From: Aquanectria penicillioides
Taxonomy: Eukaryota > Ascomycota > Sordariomycetes > Hypocreales > Nectriaceae
Reading direction: 5' to 3'
Length of the DNA stretch: 64,000 nucleotides
NCBI GenBank assembly: GCA_003415625.1
Contig: PYIU01000007.1
Span: 930,001-994,000, forward strand
Under the pieces are notes generated by a model, which searched no databases, was not told the DNA's origin, and worked only from the letters and a program-made list of their open reading frames with translations. The position numbers and the translations under genes are program-made. Positions 12,483 to 22,312 of the stretch are shown here, piece after piece. The first letter of the stretch is position 1; every line of letters starts with the position of its first letter.

Positions 12483-13105
12483 GGCCTTGGAGACTCGAGA
12501 GTTGCGAAGGGAAGGCCGTCAAGGATCGAACCCGAGAGTAGAGAAGGGCCGCAATGTCTATCGGCGGTGGTGATAGCGGTTGGGAGTCGGGCTGTTGGAC
12601 TTGCGTCTGATTTTCCAATTCTTTCTCCCGGCGGGACCGACACCTGGAAACTTTTCCAATGGACGGCAGTGTACCAGGAACAACGAACACCTCAGGCCTG
12701 TTGAGCGCTTCCGCATGGTCTCGGCGCCCGTAGACTGGGGCCGAACGCGGCGGGCGGTTGGCTGCAGCCGCTGTGGCCTCCACTATTTTCTGCTTGCCCA
12801 TGGTCCCCGTCCCTGGGCCTGGACCTGCTATGCGACTCTGAGTGTGCTGGACGCCCCTAAAACGAGCTGCCCGCGGATCAGTCCGGGCAGAACCGCTCTG
12901 GAATGGTCCCCTGATTGGGTGGCTAAACTGATTGGCGGGGCACTCGGAGGACAACCGCTTCAGGCCCCTGCTCGCTACAGCGTGTTTGTAGGTGAACACT
13001 CCACTGAAGCCCTTGTAGCTTTTGGCGCCTCTCAGTGGATGGTTCCTGTACCTCCCCTAGCACAAAAAAAAAAAAAGGGTGGATGCCTGTCGCTTGATAG
13101 CAGCC
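12483..13105. other. COQ1 upstream region
   Basis: About 620 GC-rich bases between the COQ1 start and the left end of the inverted-repeat element. Overlapping ORFs in several frames are of the kind GC-rich DNA gives by chance; none resembles a known protein. The COQ1 promoter must lie here. A run of 13 A precedes the element. Confidence 0.5.
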
Positions 13106-13107
13106 TA

Positions 13108-13146
13108 CGGTCGCACATTAGCTAATGTTTGCACGAGTGCAAAATC
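13108..13146 (+). repeat. Left terminal inverted repeat of the 660-bp element
   Basis: 39 bases, exact reverse complement of 13729-13767. It contains two internal palindromes, CATTAGCTAATG and GCACGAGTGC, which could be transposase-binding sites. Confidence 0.85.
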
Positions 13147-13728
13147 ATCTTATCAAAACAAGATGATTCTGGATAGGGACGCGTACGCAAGTCCCTTCCC
13201 TTACTGCATTTGCCTTCTAGGCCATTTCAATAGCTGCTACAGCAATTATAAGCAGCCGGATTGCACTGCTTAATGCAACAATAGGGACTTAGCTATAGGT
13301 AGTATACATAAGGGCGGCTTTAGCGGTAAAAGTTAGGGCAATAGCTTAGGATCCTAAGCCTAGCTAATTAAACTCCTTAAGGGATTAAGGATTAAAGAGG
13401 AGCTAATTAAGCTAAATAAAAAAGGAACCTAAAATAACCCTATTATTATTAATTAAGGTATATATAACTATTTCTTTATTTTAATGCTTTTTTTTTATAT
13501 ATAAGCAATAGCCTAAAAAGCTTTAATTAAATAATTATATATAAAAGCATTAGTTAATAGTTCTAGCTAACCTAAAATAATGGCTAGTACCTTCTTATGG
13601 TATTTTAGGTTAGTAGCTAAGGATATTGTATGTAAATATGCATACAATATTTTAGTGAAGCGAAGACCAGCCAACCTGCATAATGTAAGCTATGTACATT
13701 ATGGTGTATGTGCCATTTGGTAAGTGGG

Positions 13729-13767
13729 GATTTTGCACTCGTGCAAACATTAGCTAATGTGCGACCG
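13729..13767 (-). repeat. Right terminal inverted repeat of the 660-bp element
   Basis: 39 bases, exact reverse complement of 13108-13146, followed by the TA duplication at 13768-13769. Confidence 0.85.
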
Positions 13768-14012
13768 TACAGCCAGCTTGCTGGTTAGGTTGATTTAGAT
13801 CTTGAATCTTGAGCTCCGTCTCGTCATCCAATGCGACACGGAATACGATCGACGGCAGGCATCTACGTTTAGCAAGGCAGCAAAGCCACTCATAACCCAC
13901 CCTCTTCACCACATTTGACTTCTGCTGCGCACGCATCAGATCTTCCTCTCTCCCATTGTGCTCTCCGGTTCGACCCGTCTAGTGCGAGCTTCCTTGCAGC
14001 ACTAGAGCAGCC

Positions 14013-14904
14013 ATGGTGCTCCTCACGATGACTGCCTCCATCGTGGAGAGCCTCTCTATTCTCGAGCCGCCACTGCGCCAGCAACCAGAAGCAACCGGCG
14101 ACGCAACAGCCCTCTTGCATCAAGCGACCCCGAACGAGCCATCTCTAGACAGCCCGAAACTTGGAAATCCTATCTCACATGGCCAGATTGTCGACTTACG
14201 GAGGCGCCTGAAGTCGCAAGGCAATTCCGCACCTAGCCTGGAGCAGCTGCTCTGCGGCGCCAATGTCTACATCACCCCTCCTCCTCCTAAGCCCGAACCT
14301 GTATGCGATGGTCCTCTCTCCCTGTTCCTGTACACACCTAACCATCTATCAGTCACCCGAATACAAGGCTCTCATGGCCCGACTCCGCCGCGAAGAAGAA
14401 GCTCGATCCTACGAACGCATGGTCAACCCCATTCCCCAAACCCAAACCTTCCACGACCGGTTCCCGAGCGCTGCTCATGCGTTTGCCGAAGCGAACAAAC
14501 CTTTCCGGCAGGAGGATATCGGTGACGACGACGTCTCCTACAACGAGGTCCACCGCCAAGTCACCCTCATCATCAACTTTCTCGTCAGCATTGCTGGCGT
14601 GGCGGGCACTCTTTGGGTTGTTGCCAGATGGTGGAGCACTCCTGCGCGCCTGTTCCTCACCCTAGGCGGTAGCATACTTGTCTTAATTGCCGAAGTGGTG
14701 GTATACAATGGCTACATGTGGAGAATGGGTCACTCCAAGAAGAAGCAAGAGGCAGTGAAGGAAGTGAAGGAAGTGGTAGAAACATGGGTGGTTGGCCAAG
14801 TTGACACCAACAAGGGCGACGAAACCGTAATGATTAAAGAGAAGGAAGACGAAGGGCACGACACCGTGAGGAAACGCAACGTCGAATCAAGAACAGAAAC
14901 GTAA
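14013..14904 (+). CDS. VMA12: ER-resident V-ATPase assembly factor, Vma12/Vph2 family
   Basis: Exons 14013-14300 and 14353-14904, joined over a 52-nt GTATGC...CAG intron with a CTAAC branch site, give 279 residues. The junction creates KPEP-SPEYKALMARLRREEE, a conserved block of the family. Other landmarks are the N-terminal basic LRRRLKSQG region, PPPPKPEP before the junction, and two membrane segments (about residues 170-192 and 200-222) separated by ARWWSTPAR. The KEVKEVVETWVVG tail is also typical. Vma12 works with Vma21/Vma22 in the ER to assemble the membrane sector of the vacuolar proton pump. The gene lies between two transposons, 245 bases from one and about 190 from the other, yet is intact. 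Confidence 0.85.
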
Positions 14905-15098
14905 AATCAATCGTAAAATTTAATATGAAGAAACATTTTCCAGTCGATGATTCCAAACTCGCGCAGTTTCTATACTGAGCCTCTTCTCTACCAGCAGCTA
15001 ATCTCCTCCGGTGTGAGGTTGTCAGACTTGACTCGGAGGGAGCCATTGTATGACCAGGGGTATACTGTAGAATCAAGCTGAGCAAGCAAACGCCAGTA

Positions 15099-15178
15099 CC
15101 GTAGGAACTCAAAAAATTCAAAATACGCTAGTACCCTGGCTGCATGGATTCCCGGTTCCAGTCCCCACCAAAATCGTA
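15099..15178 (+). repeat. Left 80-bp terminal inverted repeat of the pogo element
   Basis: Exact reverse complement of 17095-17174 by hand alignment; no mismatch seen in 80 bases. Confidence 0.9.
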
Positions 15179-15224
15179 TGTAATAAAAACTGGCCAACCA
15201 GACCACCTTGTTTTTTCTGTCTTG

Positions 15225-16850
15225 CTACCTAAAGTGCGTTACGGACGGGCCAGGTGTGCCGGCCTGATCGTGATGACGAGGGAGGGACAGACCACCTCCT
15301 TTTTCCTCTGTGTTTTGGCTGTATTGAAGGGCATCGTTGTCAATCAGCCGTCTGACAAGCTGTTCCTTCCGACCTAAGACTAGAAGCCCTCGCTGCTGCA
15401 GCAAACCCTTCAAATCCTTGACCTTTAAGGTAGAATATGCTATCACTAGTTCCTCACCGCTGTGAATAAGTTCCTCATTGTCACACAGTCGGTCCACAAG
15501 CTCCTCGGCCTTAATAGTAATATCAAGGGCTGTTTCCCACCCTGTGAAGTCAATTGCCTTATGGTCAATATCCTTGATATTGATCATTGAGTCCTGGCTG
15601 CCGTCAGGCCTGACGCTAATGCCGCAATCAAGGAATGCCTTTTCGACCATTTCTGTCCGCTGAGACAGCTGTTTTACAGCCTCAGCCACTACAAAGGTTG
15701 TCATGATCCGTTTATCTTGAACAGACCACTCTGTCTTTCCAGCTTGCTCGGCTTTAAAGACGTACGCCTCTGTGGCATCGCGAAGCCAATCTTTAAAGGG
15801 CCTATTAATTGCAGTATCGAGAGGCTGAAGAAGGCTCGTACAGCCAGGCGGGATCAATGCGGTGGTGACCTTGTGTTCACGAAGCTGTGTGAGGATAGCC
15901 TCGGTTTTGTGGAAGGTGGCGACATCCATTACAAGGAGCTTTTCCTCAGAGGGACTAATGTACTGTAATTCCTCTATAATCCACTTTTGGAATAAAGTCT
16001 CATTGTTATATGCCGTCTCATTAAACTCCACGGTCACATCTGGTGAATAGAGATGCCCCTCATCCCGAAGAAGGCGGCCATTTGGCTGCCCATGAAAAAT
16101 GATCTTAGGCTTCAACCTTAAGATACCATCAGCAAAGATAAAAAGCACTAAAGTGGCTTGCCTCTTATCCCAGCCGGAACGGTCTGACTTGGCTGCAATA
16201 GTCTTAGCCCCTTTGAGGTCATAAGAATAGCCGCTGAGGTATTCGAACGGAATAGGAGTCTTGTCAAGGTTCAATGTACGGTTCTTATTAAATCGACAGG
16301 AGGGGGAGCTCAGGATTGGGTCGAGGAAGCTAGGAGCTGGTGTCCAGTTGTTGGAGACGCGGCGGATAAATTTAAGAAAGCAATTTACTATAGAAACGTA
16401 TTCTTCTGGTCGTCTAGTAGCTGCCTTAGTGACCTTCCGTTGGACAATATTATATCTTCTCTTAAAGAGGCCCCACCAGCCGTTCGAAAAGGTAAAATAA
16501 TATAGTAATTAGGGATAGAGCTCTGCAAAAATAGCTTGCGCAGTTCTCCAGAACCATACTACTATTACCATCTTATTCTATAGCCGCTGCTCAATAAAGA
16601 GATTAAAAAGTCGGTCTTCAAGGTCGGGCCAATATAGTCTGTACGTACGTTGTAGCTATAAGGCCTCAAATTTTTGACGATTGCGATACCACACATAAAT
16701 TGTATTTAAAGGTATCTTGAAGAAGTCGGCTGCCTCCCTCAATAGCGGCGGGCAATACCCATCAACGGCTCTTAGGTTGCTAGGATCGTACACTTTATGG
16801 TGGATCATAAACATGATCACCTTCTCTTTCTGCTGCTTGGAATAGCTTCT
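15225..16850 (-). pseudogene. Pogo-family transposase with three premature stops
   Basis: One reading frame continues through the whole stretch, broken only by TAG, TAG and TAA; the TAA is at 16511-16509 and both TAGs lie between there and about 16700. The first ATG in the frame is at 16814. The N-terminal part has a helix-turn-helix-like segment (REAADFFKIPLNTIYVWYR), then a GWWGLFKRR block. The catalytic core keeps three aspartates, in NLDKTP, VMDVATFHKT and LLQPLDTAINRPFK; the last two are 35 residues apart (D35D), as in pogo/Fot1 enzymes. The C-terminus holds a SAP-like DNA-binding motif, LKVKDLKGLLQQRG. The last 349 residues and more are open. Each stop is one C-to-T step from CAG or CAA. 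Confidence 0.88.
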
Positions 16851-17094
16851 TTCAGTTCAAGAAATGGACTGTAAGGGACTATAGGCTCGATCAATAAATT
16901 TTGCCTTTTTCGGTCCCGGCCGGGCTCGTGGAGTGACATTTGGGTTGCGGTGTTGAAGCGGCATTTTTGGTGTTGCAAGAGGGAAAATGCGGTGCAGGCT
17001 GTAGCTAGCCGTGCAGCTAGGCAATACGTAAGGCAGCTTGAAACAGCCGAAGACTGTAAGACCGGAAGACCTGGGCAGTCAGTTTTTCTGTCCC

Positions 17095-17174
17095 TACGAT
17101 TTTGGTGGGGACTGGAACCGGGAATCCATGCAGCCAGGGTACTAGCGTATTTTGAATTTTTTGAGTTCCTACGG
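17095..17174 (-). repeat. Right 80-bp terminal inverted repeat of the pogo element
   Basis: Exact reverse complement of 15099-15178, followed by TA at 17175-17176. Confidence 0.9.
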
Positions 17175-17176
17175 TA

Positions 17177-17531
17177 CTCGATCGTCATTGACAGCGGCAT
17201 CGTGGGGCATGTTTAATGGGCAGTGGCAGGGGCATGTGATAGCGCGGTGAGACGCGTGTGGACGCGTTTCTTGGCCTTGGTGGGGCTCCCTTGTATTGGA
17301 CTGGAAGAGCTCCGAGCTCAGGGTCATCAACATAACTGAGCGCCTGCCTTGAATCGTTCACGGTGATCGCTTCTCTCGCAAAAATTTTCAGGCATCATTC
17401 TTTCGTCTGCAGACATCTCATCGCGCCAATAACGACAAATTCGGGACTGTACCTATCCTACAAAGACAAGACGAGAAAAGTGATCCATCACCCTCGATCA
17501 GCTGCGGACTCCGGTCCGCCTCGAACCAAGC
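17177..17531. other. Intergenic, upstream of the zinc-finger gene
   Basis: 355 bases between the pogo element and the ESCO-type gene. They presumably hold its promoter and 5' UTR. No repeat or RNA gene seen. Confidence 0.5.
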
Positions 17532-18396
17532 ATGGAAGTTGATTGAAAACACTTGCATCGGAAACCAAAATGTATGATCTCATGTCACTCGTTTCTTCAA
17601 TACAAATCATTCAGACGCTGACCTTCCCAGGGCCCAAACAGAAACGGATATTCGATCGCGAACTCGCGGCAAATCGCTACGGACATACGGTAAACGAGCC
17701 GCCGCCGCTACTGCTCCAGATTCTCGAGGCGAGGCATCGTCGAAGAAACGGCGCACACCAGAAGGAGAGCCAAATCTCGAAGATAAAGACTCTGCTGTGA
17801 CTCAGGGCCAGTCGCCCAAGCCCACAGATCCCCCGGCTGAGGACGAAGATGGTGCCGCAAAACAAGTCGCCGACATCAAGAAAGGATCAATCATGAACTT
17901 TTTCAAACCGATACCACCGCCATCATCTACAACATCAAGTCCCCAACCCGAAGAGGTGGATCCTAGTCCAACTCCGCCGTCATCTCCTCTACCTGCGCCC
18001 CGAGCACAACCCAGACGAAGACGGCGGATTCTAAAGTTCCGAGGAACTTCACTACCTCGAATCAATACCGAAGACCTTGGCAATAATGGAAGCGAAGAAG
18101 ACATCGAGGGTGTGGAAGATAAGGGAAGTAATATTCAACCGGTACGCCGATCAAAACGAGGGGCCGCTGCAGCAAACATCGAGACTGAGGGCATAGAGAG
18201 GGTGAAGAAGCTGAGATCCAAGCCGTCGCCGACGGTCCAGACCACCTTGAACATCTCTTCACAAGCGACATTTTCCGAATGCAAAATATGCAACACGGTC
18301 TGGAATCCTTTCTACCCAGACGATGTCAAGTACCATAAAAAGCAGCACGCAGCTGTACTGAGAGCAAAGAAGAAGTTGGAGGAGAGCGAACTGTAA
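17532..18396 (+). CDS. ESCO/Eco1-type zinc-finger protein without acetyltransferase domain
   Basis: Exon 2 (17631-18396) has one long frame: an Arg/Lys-rich N-terminus (RSRTRGKSLRTYGKR), a Pro/Ser-rich middle, and a C-terminal zinc finger of the cohesin-acetyltransferase type, CKIC...YHKKQH, preceded by QTTLNISSQATF. KGSIMNFFKPI resembles a PCNA-binding box (hydrophobic, then FF) with Lys in place of the usual Gln. No GNAT domain follows, so it is not a complete Eco1. The 59-nt intron is 17572-17630. The start is unsettled. ATG at 17532 closes with TGA after four codons; one extra base near 17543 would open it (268 residues). Otherwise splicing itself builds an ATG from AT (17570-17571) and G (17631), giving 255 residues. 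It converges on the 2EXR gene with 65 bases between stops. Confidence 0.7.
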
Positions 18397-18461
18397 TTAT
18401 AGCATAATGCATGTAGACTGAGATACCCAATTTGATGATTCATGATTTTCTCTCTATCAAT

Positions 18462-19649
18462 TTAAGTATATTTCTCTTCAGGATACAGAAGCCATTCGGA
18501 AGGAAGAATTGCAATGTTAGGCATGGTCATCGAGCGGCGCTGCCCCTGACCCTCATTTGAAACGACGGTCAAACCATCAGTGCTTGCATTCTTTACTGTT
18601 AACCGAATTTCCTCCCTCAATCTGTCGCTTAGTCTCTTGGTAAAAGTATCGGGGCTATCACAACCCGAAGTCTGCTTTGCTACATCTCGATAGATCTCGA
18701 AAACATTGCTCGGCGACGCCGTTCGGTAGTTCTTGTTGAGAAAACGGACGCCGATGTCATCGCAAAATCGTGCAATCGATGAAAACGCTTGGTGGCTATC
18801 GACGTCAACCTGGGACAAGGGCAAGACGGGAAAGAATTTCTCCCAGTTTGCCTCTTCTGGATGTTTTGCGCCAGCGGCTATGTTGTTGCGGTGGATGGTG
18901 AGACTTTCGAGGTTGGTGATTCCGGCCAGGAGGTTGATGTACTGGTGTTCAGAGTATTTTTGTACGACATCCTCTTGAGGTTCCCCTGGTGGCCCTCGTT
19001 GCTTCCAGGGGCTCTCGATGATCAAATGTCGGATGTTGTTGAGAGAAGACAGAAAATCATCTAACATGAGCCCTGTACTATACGACGCCGTAACACAGCT
19101 GTGTAGTGCCTCGGCGAAGTCCTTTTCGCTCTCGCACTTGTGGCATTCGACACTTGTTTGGTCAATGCAGACAAGGTCTGTTTTCCAGTTACATCTTACT
19201 ATTCGATGCTTTGGGGAATCGTTGCGCCAAGTGATGAAACCACCTTTCCATCTCTTAGCTTCCGAAGGCGGGCATTCCAACAACCCCGGCTCCGGCTCGT
19301 CCACTCGTACGAGATTCGGATATTCCTTTAGTACCACTTGTCGAGCTTCGTGACAGACTAGACCGATATTCCGTACAGTTGCTTCTGAACTTGGAGGCCA
19401 GATCACCTCTTGGTTTGTTTCGGGAAAGGAGGGCGACTTAAACTGCCCTCCAAAGACGATTCGTTCTTTGCGCTGGGTTTCTAAGCGGGAGAACACTGCC
19501 ACCTTAACATCGGCTTGAAGCTTGATTACTCGGACGGGCTTGTAGAGGGCTTCGTTCCAAATCATAATGCGGAGTTCTGGAGGGAGGAAGCTGAAACGAG
19601 TGAAGGTTGGCATCTTGTTTGATGTGCAACAAGCAGACATTGGAACCAT
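18462..19649 (-). CDS. 2EXR-domain protein of unknown function
   Basis: Single-exon gene, 395 residues. The N-terminal motif FTRFSFLPPELRIMIWNEAL is the hallmark of the fungal 2EXR family, which often occurs in many copies in filamentous ascomycetes. The GLVCHEARQVVLKEYPNL segment further on is also typical. A CHKC pair sits mid-protein (about residues 170-173). There is no signal peptide or membrane segment. Biochemical role is unknown for the family. ATG at 19649 is followed by a second in-frame Met at residue 13, just before the domain, which could be the true start. Confidence 0.85.
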   Translation of the reverse strand: MVPMSACCTSNKMPTFTRFSFLPPELRIMIWNEALYKPVRVIKLQADVKVAVFSRLETQRKERIVFGGQFKSPSFPETNQEVIWPPSSEATVRNIGLVCHEARQVVLKEYPNLVRVDEPEPGLLECPPSEAKRWKGGFITWRNDSPKHRIVRCNWKTDLVCIDQTSVECHKCESEKDFAEALHSCVTASYSTGLMLDDFLSSLNNIRHLIIESPWKQRGPPGEPQEDVVQKYSEHQYINLLAGITNLESLTIHRNNIAAGAKHPEEANWEKFFPVLPLSQVDVDSHQAFSSIARFCDDIGVRFLNKNYRTASPSNVFEIYRDVAKQTSGCDSPDTFTKRLSDRLREEIRLTVKNASTDGLTVVSNEGQGQRRSMTMPNIAILPSEWLLYPEEKYT

Positions 19650-20642
19650 GGAGTTTTCGGAGCGTTTTCATCCCAGGGGACATTTTCTACAAGTCTAAAA
19701 GACAACCGCGGGTCTTTTATCTTGCAGGGTTTCTCTCTGTGAGTGATTGACAGCCTTTGTCTACCTAGCATGATACCGGAGTTCTGTAAGGGGCCAGCGA
19801 GACTGAGAGTGGGAGATTCTAGTGTAGTCCATCAAGCCTGTTCGTCAACTATGAAAGAAGGCATTGTTGGGTTGTTCTTTGTCGACATATTTAAATTTAA
19901 GCTTGTCAGGAGGCCACAAAGCAATGGCCATTGATCACAGACCAAGCCGAGGAAATTCAAGGCCCTTGGGAATCAAAGGGCGATTTATTGTTGTTAGTCA
20001 TTGACTCTGTTCCTGGGGGCTCCTGGATTGGCTGTCAACTGATTGTGCGTTCATCGCTCTGAGGCAAGCCTGATTAGGAGACGGACGAGACTTTGTGTTG
20101 GCGAATCTTGGTAGACAAAAAAGGAACCAAGCTGCACCCTCCAAGGCTTTAACACACGAGGAATTTAGGTAGTATTACAATCGGTTATACCGGCAACTGT
20201 GCCGCAGGCGTTGTTATAGATCGCGCGGCTGGGCGCTGCCTGCAGTAATCAGCAAGTGGAGCCTGTGATGTTTCATGGACCCAGGATTGGAGATGAAACC
20301 CCAGCGGCAAACTCCATCAAGCGGCTGTCGCCCTAAATTGACGCTACACTGCCGCGCAACTTACCAGGGATAGGAGACGGGGTTCAATAAGGCAGAAAGG
20401 GCCAGGGGCCCAGGGCCAGCTTCAAATCTGTGGTGCCCTAAGGCGGGACCAGACTTAATAGGTCATGCCAACGACAGTTCCCAGCGATCAGCGTTTAATC
20501 AAGACTCTATCCAGCTTTCCCTGTTTCTTGCCCACTCACAACCCAGCACTACACACCGCGCGTCACGTCACGGCGAATCCATCGTCTCTAACTAGCTAAA
20601 GGAACCGAAGAGTTGGGTTGCACAAGCATCCAGATCCTCATC
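19650..20642. other. Divergent intergenic region
   Basis: About 1 kb between the 2EXR gene and the Zn2Cys6 gene, which are transcribed away from each other. It contains no supported ORF, RNA gene or long repeat. Confidence 0.55.
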
Positions 20643-22312
20643 ATGCCCCGGAAATCGGGCACTGGATGCATCACTTGTCGGTAAGTTGAGCTTAACTCAC
20701 TCTTTGTCCCCATCCCGACAGTTCGGGTCGCTCAACTCTATCGACCAGGATTCGGCGGGTCAAGTGCGATGAGACGAAGCCGGCCTGCCGACGGTGTCTC
20801 AATTCTAAGCGCCAATGCGACGGCTATCTGCCGCAGGATTCAACGGTCACCCGCCGCCAGCTTTCAGAGGCCGTCCGCGAACTCGGCGTAGTCGGCCCCG
20901 TCTCCAAAGCGCTCGCCCAGTACCCCCAGCACCATGGTGCCGCATCCTTGCCGTCCAATCTGTCCTTGTTCGACGTCTTTCGCAAGTTGACGGCTCCATC
21001 TACGGCGACCTTTATGCCGTCGCACTTCTGGACGGGTGAGTTGCTTCAGCTTGCCCACTCCGAACCAGCTGTGTGGCATGCCACGCTTGCTTTGGGTGCG
21101 CTACATCAGAGGCATGAAATAACAGCCCAATTCAATGGCAGTGACGGAAGGATCGAAGCTTTCAGTAGACTAGCAGCTCAAAATTATGCTCAAGCTATCT
21201 CCTACGGTCGGGACCTGAAGAACCCGCATAAGCTCCTCTCACTTAGTCTTGCTCTCGTATCCATCACCAACATGATGGGGCGGTGGCAAGAGAGTCAAGT
21301 CCACATCATGGCTGGTCACCGACTGCTAGATCAGACAAAAGAGCATCCCGCAATCAAGATTGCCGCCGAGATGCTGACGCGTCTGGATCTCCAAGCCATG
21401 ACGTTTTCCGAGTCAAGCGCCCCATATCCTTACCAGGACGCACCCAAGCTCACAGAAGTTGCCAATTGCATGAAGACGACGCCGATAGAGAATTATGGCC
21501 TGGCAGGAACCGCCCTTTTCATGTTGCTCCGACGATTCCTCCTCGAGGACGAGACGGCTGGCATGGGGACCACCGAGACGCCTGAGGAACTCAATGAAAA
21601 GGTCCTGATGCATAGTCTCATCCGGGATCTCGTCGAATGGGAATTCAAAATGGCACACTTTGAGAAGGACGGGTGGACGGGTGAGCCAGCCGCCATTTCC
21701 ATCCGGCTTTATCACAGTTTACTACGGCTTCTCGTTGCCGCCACGGGATTCGGGCCGGATATGCGGTGGGATGTGCTATTGGGTTATTTCGAGCGTATCG
21801 TTGGTCTTGCAGAAGCTCTGCAAATGGTCACCGCGAGCCCAGTGCCGCGTTCGCCAATGTCCCTTGAGCCAGGTCTTATCATTCCTTTGTTCATCACCAT
21901 CGCCAGATGCCGGCATCCTCAATTGAGGAGCCGAGCTGTCCATCTCCTACGCAATTTGAAGAGGCAAGAAGGCATGTGGTTCAGCGACGGTGCTGCCGCA
22001 GTGGCAGCTAAGATCATGGAAGTCGAGGGCCAGACCTTGCTCCCAGAGTCCAGCTTTTCTGTGACGCCGTTCCCGACCCCGGCTCTTTCGGGGCCTGGTA
22101 TTCCTTGGGAGGCCTGGTCAGCAGGGAGGGCTCACCTTCCAACCTCGTTGAGCTGGGACGGAGTCGAGAGAGTTCCTGAAGGCCAACGAGTCCGCGAGAC
22201 CCTGGTAATGGTCGTGACTGAAGAGAGGCGCGTCGACTTGACCTTCATCATGTGCTCGGGAGATGAATTCGGTACATATGGCGATGTGCGGTCAGAGGTG
22301 GTTACATACTAA
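20643..22312 (+). CDS. Zn2Cys6 fungal transcription factor
   Basis: Exon 1 (20643-20680) and exon 2 (20749-22312) join over a 68-nt GTAAGT intron placed inside the zinc cluster, giving 533 residues. The binuclear cluster is complete: CITC at residues 10-13, then Cys spaced 6, 6, 2 and 6 residues on (RIRRVKC, DETKPAC, RRC, LNSKRQC). The rest resembles the fungal-specific middle domain (Fungal_trans_2 type), with ELLQLAHSEPAVWHATLALGALHQ and a helical C-terminal half. It is a nuclear DNA-binding regulator. The neighbouring EBP-type isomerase gene starts 668 bases downstream on the same strand, but the sequence gives no proof that it is a target. Confidence 0.92.

Larger units (their letters stand above)
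13108..13767. mobile_element. 660-bp TA-flanked inverted-repeat element (MITE-like)
   Basis: The ends are perfect 39-bp inverted repeats starting CGGTCGCACATTAGCTAATG, at 13108-13146 and 13729-13767. TA dinucleotides at 13106-13107 and 13768-13769 fit the target duplication of Tc1/mariner/pogo-class elements. The interior is very AT-rich with no ORF. It can fold into nested hairpins: a 13-bp stem CTAACCTAAAATA (13567-13579 with 13601-13613) and a 10-bp stem ATATTGTATG (13623-13632 with 13641-13650). It is non-autonomous. Its ends differ from those of the pogo element 1.3 kb away, so that element is not an obvious source of transposase. Confidence 0.85.
15099..17174 (-). mobile_element. Pogo/Fot1-type DNA transposon, 2076 bp
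   Basis: Perfect 80-bp terminal inverted repeats (15099-15178 and 17095-17174) starting CCGTAGGAACTC are flanked by TA at 15097-15098 and 17175-17176, the usual target duplication of Tc1/mariner/pogo elements. It carries one transposase frame on the minus strand with three in-frame stops. Length and layout fit fungal Fot1-like elements. The insertion lies between VMA12 and the ESCO-type zinc-finger gene. Similarity between the ends weakens but continues a little past 80 bp. Confidence 0.93.

Noticed and set aside
12355..12999. 214-codon minus-strand ORF upstream of and overlapping COQ1
   Set aside because: Different frame from COQ1, low-complexity composition, no family resemblance.
13108..13767. 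A Fusarium-type mimp element
   Set aside because: mimp ends start CAGTGGG; these ends start CGGTCGCACATTAGC, and the element is longer than usual mimps.
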